DNA of 64,000 bases from Planctomycetota bacterium. Its GTDB lineage: Bacteria; Planctomycetota; Phycisphaerae; UBA1845. Shown piece by piece: positions 49,652-59,300 of the stretch. Location of the stretch: positions 141,098 to 205,097 of the forward strand of contig JACQXM010000015.1 in assembly GCA_016208685.1 (NCBI GenBank). The letters run 5' to 3'. Every line of letters starts with the position of its first letter. The first letter of the stretch is position 1. The translations under genes were made by a program, and so were the position numbers. Under the pieces are notes generated by a model, which did not search any database, was not told the origin of the DNA, and saw only the letters and a list, made by a program, of their open reading frames with translations.

Positions 49652-49712
49652 GTGTGGCATGGTCCACGCTCGCGTGGCCATGCCGATGCCAGGTCGCTTG
49701 CGTGGCCATGCC
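49652..49712. repeat. REP-like palindrome pair 3' of RAYT
   Basis: GTGTGGCATGGTCCACGCTCGCGTGGCCATGCC then GATGCCAGGTCGCTTGCGTGGCCATGCC. Confidence 0.8.
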
Positions 49713-49713
49713 T

Positions 49714-50307
49714 TCATCGGCGCCTGCCCCACCCGCGCGGGTCGTCGGGAAGTGAGTTCATATTGATGGTCGGTCCATCATACGCCTCTCCCGCATAAGC
49801 CCTGGCGCTGGACCACGCCCAACTCGTTGGTGTGTCGCACAATCCCCGGCGCAGCGGGTTGGCATGGATGTAGTCGATCGTTTCCCAGACGTATTGCGGC
49901 GAACGGATATTCCGGTCGTATCCCCCGCCGCGCTGCCAGAAGCGCAATGAGGTTTTCCCGTTCGGCTGACGGTCGGTCATCCTCGGCAGGAAGTGCGGGG
50001 CCTCCCGCCGCAGGTACAGGATGGCCCGTTTGGAAACGGGCTGCTTCAGCGAAGTCAGTATGCGACTCATGGAGTATTCGGCGGTTTGCGGAAGGATCAG
50101 CATGTGCGCGTGCTCCGGCATGATGACGTAAGCCCACACATCGAACGTGTGAAGCTGCCGGGCGCGCTCGATCGCCTCCAGCATCCAGCGGCAGGTTCGG
50201 TCGCGTGCGAAGAAGGGCTGACCGCGAAAACAGGTGAACGTCAACGCGTGCGCATCGCCCGGCTCGTCGTAGCGTTTGCAGGTCTTGTACTTACGCGCCT
50301 GAACCAC
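49714..50307 (-). CDS. REP-associated tyrosine transposase (RAYT, Y1_Tnp/TnpA_REP-like)
   Basis: FDVWAYVIMPEHAHMLILPQ (HxH signature), SMSRILTSLKQ, YIHANPLRRGL, WSSARAYAG; GTG start inferred at 50307 inside the longer ORF. Confidence 0.85.
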   Translation of the reverse strand: MVQARKYKTCKRYDEPGDAHALTFTCFRGQPFFARDRTCRWMLEAIERARQLHTFDVWAYVIMPEHAHMLILPQTAEYSMSRILTSLKQPVSKRAILYLRREAPHFLPRMTDRQPNGKTSLRFWQRGGGYDRNIRSPQYVWETIDYIHANPLRRGLCDTPTSWAWSSARAYAGEAYDGPTINMNSLPDDPRGWGRRR

Positions 50308-50340
50308 GCGGGCATTCTGTTCCACCCCGGCGCCGCGCGC

Positions 50341-50455
50341 CAAGCATGGCCACGCAAGCATGTCGGTTGCCGGGTTGCATCGCCGGCGGCTGGCGGGTGG
50401 CATGGTCCACGCTTGCGTGGCCATGCCGATGCCCGGTCGCTTGCGTGGCCATGCC
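50341..50455. repeat. REP-like palindrome cluster upstream of RAYT
   Basis: agcatggccacgcaagcatg at 50343 and GGGTGGCATGGTCCACGCTTGCGTGGCCATGCCGATGCCCGGTCGCTTGCGTGGCCATGCC ending 50455. Confidence 0.8.
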
Positions 50456-50461
50456 GTGCAG

Positions 50462-50645
50462 CCGGCAGGTTCGATCGCGGGCGAAGAAGGGCTGAACACG
50501 AGAACAAGTGAACCACAAGGCGTGCCCGTCGCCCGGCTCGTCGTAGCGTTTGCAGGTCTTGTACTTACGCGCCTGAACCACGCGGGCGTCCTGTTCCAGC
50601 CCGTCACCACGCGCCAAGCATGGCCACGCAAACGTGGACCATGCC
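50462..50645 (-). pseudogene. Truncated second copy of RAYT 5' segment plus REP
   Basis: 59-nt exact identity (50255-50313 = 50529-50587) and flanking similarity; codes VVQARKYKTCKRYDEPGDGHAL...FFARDRTCR then breaks into REP sequence. Confidence 0.75.
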
Positions 50646-50659
50646 ACCGGTCGACCTTG

Positions 50660-51637
50660 TTAGGGGCTCTGTTTCTCAACTTTCTTCCGTTTTGGCCTTT
50701 CTTTGCTTTCTTGCTCAGGCGGTTCCTCCGTCGGCGCCCAACGCTCGAGTTCGTGCAACAGCATGCCGTGGATCTCTGGGTCGAGGCCCATCTCCTCCAC
50801 GGCAGGGCCATACATACAAGACTCGAGAGCTCCCCGAAAATCCCGCCTCGCACGTAATGCCTCCTCTGGCAACCCGGCCTTCGTGGCCCGGTACGCCTCC
50901 ATCGCCAACTCATACAACCACGGCATCTCCTCCCGAAACACGCTCGCCAGCATGACCAACCGGATAGGGTCATGGGAGCCACGCCTTAGCATGCGCATCA
51001 TGTCCATGCACATCATCGGGCGGATTCTCATCCTCCGACGACGTGGAAGCATCGGCCCACCGTCCGAGAGCTCCCGGAGTCTGGAATCGAGCGAACGAAC
51101 GCTCACGACAAGTTCCTCAAGAATCTCATGCTGTGGTCGTACGTGCTTCTCAGTTTGCGGCTGCTTCGGAATCCCCTTGACTTCTTTCTCCAGTTTGGGC
51201 CACAGTGCGTCAAATAATTCACGTGCCCGCGCCTCCGGAACCTCATTATTCGCGGCCTGATTCATCGAGTCGATGACCTCGTTCAACCCCTTCCTCTCAA
51301 CCTTCTTGGCTTGGAACTGTGCAAGTGGTCCAGTGATGTCCCGAATCTCCAAATCCAGGAGGAGCGGAATAACCTTACTTCCTTGCATTGTCTTGGCGAG
51401 TGCTCCGGCCTCGAAGAGAACCCACGGCGAAGCGACATTCTCCCGAGTCACGCAGATGATTCCGAAATTCGAGTCCGCCAATTCTTTCGCGACAACCTCC
51501 CCCCACCGTTCGCCTGCTTCGATGTCGACCTCGGAGACCCAAGGCTCGACATTGTGCAGGACGAGTGGAATCCAATCGTGCAAAGCCTGTGCCAATGCCC
51601 TACTACGTTCACCACTCCAGCCAATAAAGACTTTCAT
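50660..51637 (-). CDS. TIR-domain protein
   Basis: MKVFIGWSGERSRALAQALHDWIPLVLHNVEPWVSEVDIEAGERWGEVVAKELADSNFGIICVTRENVASPWVLFEAGAL. Confidence 0.8.
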   Translation of the reverse strand: MKVFIGWSGERSRALAQALHDWIPLVLHNVEPWVSEVDIEAGERWGEVVAKELADSNFGIICVTRENVASPWVLFEAGALAKTMQGSKVIPLLLDLEIRDITGPLAQFQAKKVERKGLNEVIDSMNQAANNEVPEARARELFDALWPKLEKEVKGIPKQPQTEKHVRPQHEILEELVVSVRSLDSRLRELSDGGPMLPRRRRMRIRPMMCMDMMRMLRRGSHDPIRLVMLASVFREEMPWLYELAMEAYRATKAGLPEEALRARRDFRGALESCMYGPAVEEMGLDPEIHGMLLHELERWAPTEEPPEQESKERPKRKKVEKQSP

Positions 51638-52044
51638 TTGTGGTTTCCTCTGCTCGGGTGTCAGAGACTCGCGGTTCTGCCGCGCCTCTCAATGATTCGA
51701 CAGTCAGTCTAGCCCGGTAACGGCAGACCACCTGCCTCAGCCTAGACCATCACACTATACGGACATTCATACGCCAAAACCACTGGTTGGCGTGAAGCCC
51801 CAGCCTGTGCCAAGCAGCCATAGTGACCATCCAACGGGCTCCTGACACCCAAACTGGCTTTGCTTAGCACGTGTCTGGCATAGCATCCGCCGTGCCGGAA
51901 AGTGTGCGCACGTCGCCTCGCTTCGCGCCATGTAGGCGCAACGCACCGGCGGCGAGGGCCGCCCGGATTGGGGGTCCTCGCCGCCGGATTGTTGATGCTG
52001 CGCTGCAACTGCTTCGTCAGCCTATGTCATGACTCACGCCTGGC

Positions 52045-52110
52045 GATCACGCGGGTGTTTTGTTCCCCGCCGGCGCCGCGCCAAGCATGGCCACGCAAGC
52101 GTGGACCATG
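52045..52110. repeat. Third, degenerate copy of RAYT-leader/REP sequence
   Basis: acgcgggtgttttgttccccgccggcgccgcgccaagcatggccacgcaagcgtggaccatg, compare 50305-50356. Confidence 0.65.
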
Positions 52111-52197
52111 AGACCCGTCGAATTCCCAATTCAGAATTCAGAATTCGGAACTCGCGGACCGCCGTGGAATCGCGGCGGTAGCCCGCGGCGGTTCGCG

Positions 52198-53862
<1,665 letters not shown>

Positions 53863-53975
53863 AAGCCAGTAACTCCTTTTAGGGTCTGTTGCTCATGAAT
53901 CGGGAATGACGAATGACGAATTCGGTCACCCGAAGCGCCCTCGCTCCCAATTCCAAATTCCGAATTCGCAATTCG

Positions 53976-54281
53976 TTACTCAACCACGCCCAGTATGTCC
54001 GACTCGTCCATGATCATGTACTCTTCGCCGCCCACCTTGATCTCGGTGCCGGCGTAGCTGGTGAAGATGACCTGATCGTCCTTCTTCACCTGCATGGCGC
54101 TGCGGGTGCCGTCATCGAGCAGCCGTCCGGTGCCCACGGCAAGCACGACGCCGCGCTTGGGCTTCTCCTTGGCGGTATCGGGCAGGACGATCCCCCCGGC
54201 CGTCTTCTCTTCCGCTTCCACCCGCTTGACGATGACTTTGTCGCCCAGCGGCCTGATGTTCAGCTTCGGCATGGTTTGCAA
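53976..54281 (-). CDS. groES: Co-chaperonin GroES
   Basis: [38 protein letters not shown]. Confidence 0.98.
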   Translation of the reverse strand: MQTMPKLNIRPLGDKVIVKRVEAEEKTAGGIVLPDTAKEKPKRGVVLAVGTGRLLDDGTRSAMQVKKDDQVIFTSYAGTEIKVGGEEYMIMDESDILGVVE

Positions 54282-54330
54282 CTCCTTTCCAATGGTAACG
54301 CCGCGGTTCGTCGCGGCATGTCAAGGCCGA

Positions 54331-54789
54331 TTACCAGCAAGGTCCCCCGTCGCAGTCGAGCAGCACCCGGCGCAACGCGAGCGTCAGCTCGCTGACTTCG
54401 ACGGGGAAGGACAGCACGGTGGTACGAAGTTCCAGGGCCGCCTCCAGGGTGCGGCGCGTGGTTTCCCGCGTCACGAACCAGCAGGGGAGGCGGCAGTCGA
54501 TGGAGCGGATGACCCTCAGGCTGGACAGGCCCTCGAACGGGGTGCGGTCGGCCATGAGCACCGCGGCCGAAAGCCCGCCGCGCTCGACGCGCCGAACCGT
54601 GGCGGCCAGCGAATCCACATGCGAGACCACCAGCCCGGTGGGTTGCAGACGTTCGCTGATCTGCCGCGCCCACGCCGGTCCGTCGAAGGGCCGTTCGTAA
54701 GCGAAGAGCACCTCGCGGGCGACCCCCGGCGCCAAGTCCAATTCCTGGGTCACAAGTACCTTCTCAGTACGCAGACCGTCTCCGCTCAT
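54331..54789 (-). CDS. Receiver-like / response-regulator-like protein
   Basis: VLFAYERPFDGPAWARQISERLQPTGLVVSHVDSLAATVRRVERGGLSAAVLMADRTPFEGLSSLRVIRSID; start may be GTG near 54753. Confidence 0.55.
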   Translation of the reverse strand: MSGDGLRTEKVLVTQELDLAPGVAREVLFAYERPFDGPAWARQISERLQPTGLVVSHVDSLAATVRRVERGGLSAAVLMADRTPFEGLSSLRVIRSIDCRLPCWFVTRETTRRTLEAALELRTTVLSFPVEVSELTLALRRVLLDCDGGPCW

Positions 54790-54794
54790 GGCAG

Positions 54795-54810
54795 GGCAAG
54801 ACCGATGCCA
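54795..54810 (-). promoter_or_regulatory. Sigma-54 promoter-like element
   Basis: Minus strand TGGCATC-GGTC-TTGCC, GG-N10-GC; close to the annotated start, so a downstream start would be needed. Confidence 0.4.
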
Positions 54811-55244
54811 CGGGGCCGGCGACGGCGACGGCGAACCGCTTGCCACGTAAGTTATGTGATTACAGTAGTTTAGGTGCTGGCGATCCGGATGCCCGGGTGT
54901 CGCCGCGGTGGGGTTGTATCGTCGCCGCCTGTCAGAACGTTGTCGGGACCGACGACTTCGTGCCACTTTGGCAGGCGGACCCGCGAGGCAGGCGCTTGCT
55001 GTTTCGGTGGTAGTTGGCGGCAGCCGAACCCCGCCCGGCTGATCGAGCCCGCCCCGGGCGCCACCGGGCCGGCACACGACGGATCGGCGTTGGCAAGCCA
55101 CGCCGTGTCGTAACCCGCCGCGTGGCACGGGGGCGGATGGGAATCTCGAACGAAGGTACTTCGCATGTGCACAAGGCGTTGCGCGAGGTGAGAGAAGGCC
55201 ACGGCGCGCCGCACGTTCCACGGGTTGGAACCGGTGCCCCGGGG

Positions 55245-56135
55245 CTACGGACACGGCGGACACGAGGGCGGGTCGGTGGTGAATGGATATACGCTGCCCT
55301 GGAAGGCTTTGATGAGATTGAACACGTCGGCGATGTTGGCGGAGCGGTTCAGACAGGCCTCGAAGCCCGGCTGCCCGGCGCCGACCACGTCGACCACGGT
55401 CAGGTGCACGCGCGTGGTGGCGGGGTTCTGGAACTTCTCCAGGCCGGCCAGGAAATCGTTGACGTTCACCACGCCGTTGGGCGGGTCCCAGACGTCGGGC
55501 GTAATGGTTCCGAACTGCCCCACGGTGTCGCCCCAGAACTTGGGCCCCGGCTGGGCGATGGTGTCGACCGCAAGCGGCGCGGAGAAGGCGGACCCGCCGT
55601 CCTCGGACGTGCGAACCTCATAGGATGCCACGGGTACGACCGCGCAGTCCCCGACGTGAACCACAGGTTCGCTCCACACACGCAGAACCGGCGCGGAAAC
55701 CACCGGCGCCAGCCCGGCCGCATCCGGCACGCCGACCCAGCCGCCGCCCGTCGGTGCACTGACTTTGTCGATGCGCAGCGCGACGACGTTGGCTCCAGCA
55801 TTCGGGGCGAACGAAACGTAACGGTTTTTGGCGCGATCATGCGCCGAAGGCGGCTCGGTCGGCGGGGGAATGGTGGCCGCGCTCCAGAACCCATCGTCGA
55901 ACTGATAGAGCGGGGGACCGGGAAGCGGCTGTGCCGTGATGGTTCCCACGCCGCCCGCCTGGCCGGTGGAGGCGCTGATCGAGTACGGCCCGCCGGTGGA
56001 CGTCGTGCCGCCCGCGTTCACATCGAGCGGCCGGATGGTGTACGGGCCGCCGGAAAGCTGCCCGAAGGCGCCGGGCATCGCGAAATGCGCGCTGCCAAGA
56101 AGCGCCGCCCCAAACACGACGGCACGGCGTGACAT
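55245..56135 (-). CDS. Secreted protein of unknown function
   Basis: Signal peptide MSRRAVVFGAALLGSAHFAMPGAFG; PLYQFDDGFWSAA motif; Cys at C-terminus. Confidence 0.65.
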   Translation of the reverse strand: MSRRAVVFGAALLGSAHFAMPGAFGQLSGGPYTIRPLDVNAGGTTSTGGPYSISASTGQAGGVGTITAQPLPGPPLYQFDDGFWSAATIPPPTEPPSAHDRAKNRYVSFAPNAGANVVALRIDKVSAPTGGGWVGVPDAAGLAPVVSAPVLRVWSEPVVHVGDCAVVPVASYEVRTSEDGGSAFSAPLAVDTIAQPGPKFWGDTVGQFGTITPDVWDPPNGVVNVNDFLAGLEKFQNPATTRVHLTVVDVVGAGQPGFEACLNRSANIADVFNLIKAFQGSVYPFTTDPPSCPPCP

Positions 56136-56171
56136 GGACTCTTCACCCCTGCGGAAGCGCATCATTTCCCC

Positions 56172-56528
56172 CTACTCCTTCAAAATGCGAATAATGGCGT
56201 CGGTAACGGCCAGCATTTTCTCACGCTTCAGTTGGCCGACGCGGTAGAGAACAATCTGCTCGGCCGCAGTAAAGAGACGATTGGGGCGGATGTTGCTTTC
56301 GTGTTTGAGCGCTCCTGTTGCAAAATCCGGCTCCCCGAGTGGGACGGCATATCCATCCCGCACGGACTGACTCGTAATCTGACACAGGATCAAGTCGCCG
56401 CCGGGTGACGAAACGACCAAGGCCGGCCTGCGTTTGGCCGCGCTCAAGTCCGAAAACGGGAAAGGGACGACGACCACGTCTCCCCTTACAGGTCGCTCCA
56501 CGCTGCGTCCTCCTCGGCCTTTAGCCAA
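56172..56528 (-). CDS. PemK/MazF-family toxin
   Basis: VRGDVVVVPFPFSDLSAAKRRPALVVSS...LCQITSQ...SNIRPNRLFTAAEQIVLYRVGQL. Confidence 0.85.
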   Translation of the reverse strand: MAKGRGGRSVERPVRGDVVVVPFPFSDLSAAKRRPALVVSSPGGDLILCQITSQSVRDGYAVPLGEPDFATGALKHESNIRPNRLFTAAEQIVLYRVGQLKREKMLAVTDAIIRILKE

Positions 56529-56680
56529 TCGCGGGCGAGCGCCGGTTCAGTGGCTCGGGCGCATCCATTCCGATCGTCATCGCTCTTGCGCTTGACCGCC
56601 CTCACGAATTCCAGCAGTTCGTCGAGTGCGCCGTCGGGCAGGCGTTCCAACTCCTCCCAAAGCTCTTTGCGCTTGTTCAT
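56486..56680 (-). CDS. Cognate antitoxin-like protein, overlaps toxin gene
   Basis: MNKRKELWEELERLPDGALDELLEFVRAVKRKSD...LARDWLKAEEDAAWSDL; 43-bp overlap. Confidence 0.7.
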   Translation of the reverse strand: MNKRKELWEELERLPDGALDELLEFVRAVKRKSDDDRNGCARATEPALARDWLKAEEDAAWSDL

Positions 56681-56809
56681 GCTTGACTCTCCATTTCCGG
56701 CATTCGCGACGCAGTCCCGAGCATCCCGGCGAACCGCAGCCAACCCGTTCCACCGCGTTTCGACTTCTCAAACCGGTCAAGTCGCATCATGGCATGCACG
56801 CTCCGGTGA

Positions 56810-57139
56810 TCACCGCGCGGCCTTCCGGGTATGTCGCCGTTTGCCCGACGCCAGGATCGCCTCCGCGGCGGCGCGGGTAAAACAGCGCTGCCCGCAGTTC
56901 ATGCATACCTCCGCCTCCACGGTGCACGCAGCGCCACGGGGCGCAGGAACGTCTACGGCCTTGACCTTGATCCTCTTCGATCCGCACATGACGCAACGCG
57001 AAATCTTCGCCTTGCTAGTCGGTGACGGTCGCGATCTTGGTCGAGATGAGGATGTAGAAGACTTCCTGGCCGGCTTGGCGGTCGATCCCGCCATTGGGGA
57101 AGGTGAGCGGGCCGTTGAAGTTGGGACTCCGGATGACAT
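56810..57139 (-). CDS. YgiT-type zinc-finger protein (antitoxin-like)
   Basis: CVMCGSKRIKVKAVDVPAPRGAACTVEAEVCMNCGQRCFTRAAAEAIL; true start uncertain. Confidence 0.6.
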   Translation of the reverse strand: MSSGVPTSTARSPSPMAGSTAKPARKSSTSSSRPRSRPSPTSKAKISRCVMCGSKRIKVKAVDVPAPRGAACTVEAEVCMNCGQRCFTRAAAEAILASGKRRHTRKAAR

Positions 57140-57170
57140 ACAGCTACTTCCAAAACCCGTCGTCGAACTG

Positions 57171-58397
57171 TCACAGCTTCATGATAAAGGCGATCTTATA
57201 GTAGGGCGGGGCAACCATTACCTGTTCAGCGGTAAGATCGTAAAGCGGGTTCCATTTCACCAATGTACGATTGCTGCTGCCTCCTGCGAACGCGGATGGG
57301 AACGTCGAAGCCGGGAGCCAGACAGAACCCAACGCCGGAATCTGTGGATCGGAATTCAGAAAGAGGTTTCCGGGTTCCGGACTGGCGTCCATGAGATCCC
57401 TTTCGGCCGTGGCGTTGAAGTCAGGTAGAATGAAGTCTGCGCTTGGGCTTCCGGGGTTCGGGTATGGCGCCACGTAAACTACTTGCCAACGGCGATTCGT
57501 CTTAGCGAGCGCATGGTCATGAGAGAGATTGCCACCGGTGGAGCCGGGCTCCTCGGACGCGGAAATCCCGTAGACGAAACGATCTCGCAGGTCTGGTGTC
57601 CCATTCGCGCCGTCGCAGAGTGCCCAGCCGCTAGGGATGTTCGAACGTGTTCCGGACCACATTACTATTACACCCGCTGGTACTCCATTGGTAGTCTGCG
57701 CCGCGCGAAACGCGTAAGGTGTCGAGGGCAACGGATGGTCCGGCACAAGTTGAACGACGCCGTTTGTTCCATCATCAAACCAAATGCGCAGTGCGCGTTT
57801 TTCCGCGGAGAATACCTCGACCGGCACGGACTTCATGTTGGTCAACACGATGTCGCCCAGCCGCACGTCGTACAGCCCATTTACGCAGGTAAGAACCACC
57901 GGCTGGTTCGGTCGATTGGCCGTGCCGATGTTGGTCGCATCGTTTGTCCACACGCTGTTGCCGGTGACAGTATCAATGATCGCGAAGTAAAACAAACCGT
58001 CACCGCTGAATCGCTGACCGTTGACCGACACGACGCCTTGATGGTTGATCTGCGTGGGCACCGAAGCTTGCGGAGGGCACGGATTCGGCGAGCAAACCGT
58101 GTTGTCACCCTGAAAGGTACCAGTGCTGCCGCTGCATGGACCGTAGAATCGCTCCTCGCAGGAGCCGTCGGTGAAGCAGCAGGCGCCTTGCTGGGCGCAC
58201 AACCCGGGGCACGCGGAGCCGTCGCCTTGATAAGCGCCCGGGGGAAATGCCGATGCACAGGCCGCCGGCGATCCCGAAAAGCAACCACCGCCATCGAGAC
58301 AACACGCGCCCGTTTGAGCGCGGGCAGGCGGTACAGCGCCCGCCAAACAACACAAGATCGGGATAATCCCGAAACTCGACCGTCCAATTCGGTCCAT
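57171..58397 (-). CDS. Secreted protein with Cys-rich N-terminus and phage tail-collar-like domain
   Basis: GACCLDGGGCFSG, GACCFTDGSCEE; GVIVMWSGTRSNIPSGWALCDGANGTPDLRDRFVYG. Confidence 0.75.
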   Translation of the reverse strand: MDRIGRSSFGIIPILCCLAGAVPPARAQTGACCLDGGGCFSGSPAACASAFPPGAYQGDGSACPGLCAQQGACCFTDGSCEERFYGPCSGSTGTFQGDNTVCSPNPCPPQASVPTQINHQGVVSVNGQRFSGDGLFYFAIIDTVTGNSVWTNDATNIGTANRPNQPVVLTCVNGLYDVRLGDIVLTNMKSVPVEVFSAEKRALRIWFDDGTNGVVQLVPDHPLPSTPYAFRAAQTTNGVPAGVIVMWSGTRSNIPSGWALCDGANGTPDLRDRFVYGISASEEPGSTGGNLSHDHALAKTNRRWQVVYVAPYPNPGSPSADFILPDFNATAERDLMDASPEPGNLFLNSDPQIPALGSVWLPASTFPSAFAGGSSNRTLVKWNPLYDLTAEQVMVAPPYYKIAFIMKL

Positions 58398-58401
58398 GGT
58401 A

Positions 58402-58695
58402 TTACTCCGTCTTTCGCCGAAAGAGGCTGCTGCCGGTGCTTGGCCGGGTGATTGCGAAACACAACGTGCCGTGTCTGGCAAACCACTGGCCGCTGACCGA
58501 CACCACGCCCTGATGATTGATCTGCGTCGGGACCGATGCGCCGGCCCCCGAGCAAACCACGAAGGGCCCGAAGAGCACGAAGCCGGACAGATTGACTGAG
58601 ACGGCGAGCCGTAGTACCACCGATCGGAGACATCTTCTCGAGGGTCGCCGTCGCCTGCTTGTGCGCCGCGTTCGTTCGTACCCTTCACTCGACAT
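58402..58695 (-). pseudogene. Truncated paralog fragment of the 57171-58397 gene
   Basis: GASVPTQINHQGVVSVSGQWF matches ASVPTQINHQGVVSVNGQRF of the downstream gene, preceded by a hydrophobic leader. Confidence 0.7.
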
Positions 58696-59090
58696 GGTCG
58701 TCTTCTCTCATTGTCCTTCGTGACCTTCGCGTCCTTCGTGGTGGACAGGCCGCCGCACGACGCGAGCGCGCCGCTCGGATGCAAGAAAGACAGTGAAATT
58801 GTAGCGGCGGGGCATCAGAATGCAACAAAAAAACGCGGCGGTTTACGGAAAGGCGCCGTGCTGGTGCGCCACGGCGGGTCGGAGCGGCGAGCTGCGTTGC
58901 AAACGGGCGATGCGCGCCGCGGGGGCGGGTGAAGAACCTCGTCGCGCGATGACTCCGTCCGCCCCGTCGCCAAGCCGCCCCGGGGGGTGGTCGCGGGTCG
59001 GCGCGACTCGGCGGGTGAGATGGCTTGAACAGGCATCGCGAGGCGCCGCGAGTGGTCGGATGTTCAGTCGAAGGCTCTCGAGCGGCGCGC

Positions 59091-59160
59091 GATCCGTACC
59101 GCGACAGGATGGAGCGTTTCAGGCCCATGGGATGGAACCGCTCGTTTCGCTCGCGGTACC
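59091..59160. repeat. Second copy of the intergenic palindromic repeat
   Basis: gatccgtaccgcgacaggatgg...aaccgctcgtttcgctcgcggtacc; arms gtaccgcga / tcgcggtac as at 23535. Confidence 0.65.
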
Positions 59161-59226
59161 GGCCCGCAGCTTCGGCCTCGGCCGCGGGTGTGACGCATCC
59201 CCGCGGCGGGGTGTGCCCCGCGTTTG

Positions 59227-59256
59227 TTGACAGGTCTCTTAGGAGACCCGTATAAC
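59227..59256 (+). promoter_or_regulatory. Sigma-70-like promoter with palindrome in spacer
   Basis: TTGACA-18-TATAAC with ggtctc-ttag-gagacc directly between the two boxes. Confidence 0.6.
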
Positions 59257-59300
59257 TCGGCAACCGCACGGATGGGGCGTAAGAACGTAGACCTACGCTC

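Noticed and set aside
51742-52008. 88-aa minus-strand ORF between the TIR gene and groEL
   Set aside because: No recognisable domain or ribosome-binding context; probably intergenic remnant
49652-52110. CRISPR array interpretation of the repeats
   Set aside because: Irregular spacing, inverted orientations and an adjacent RAYT fit REP elements; no cas genes
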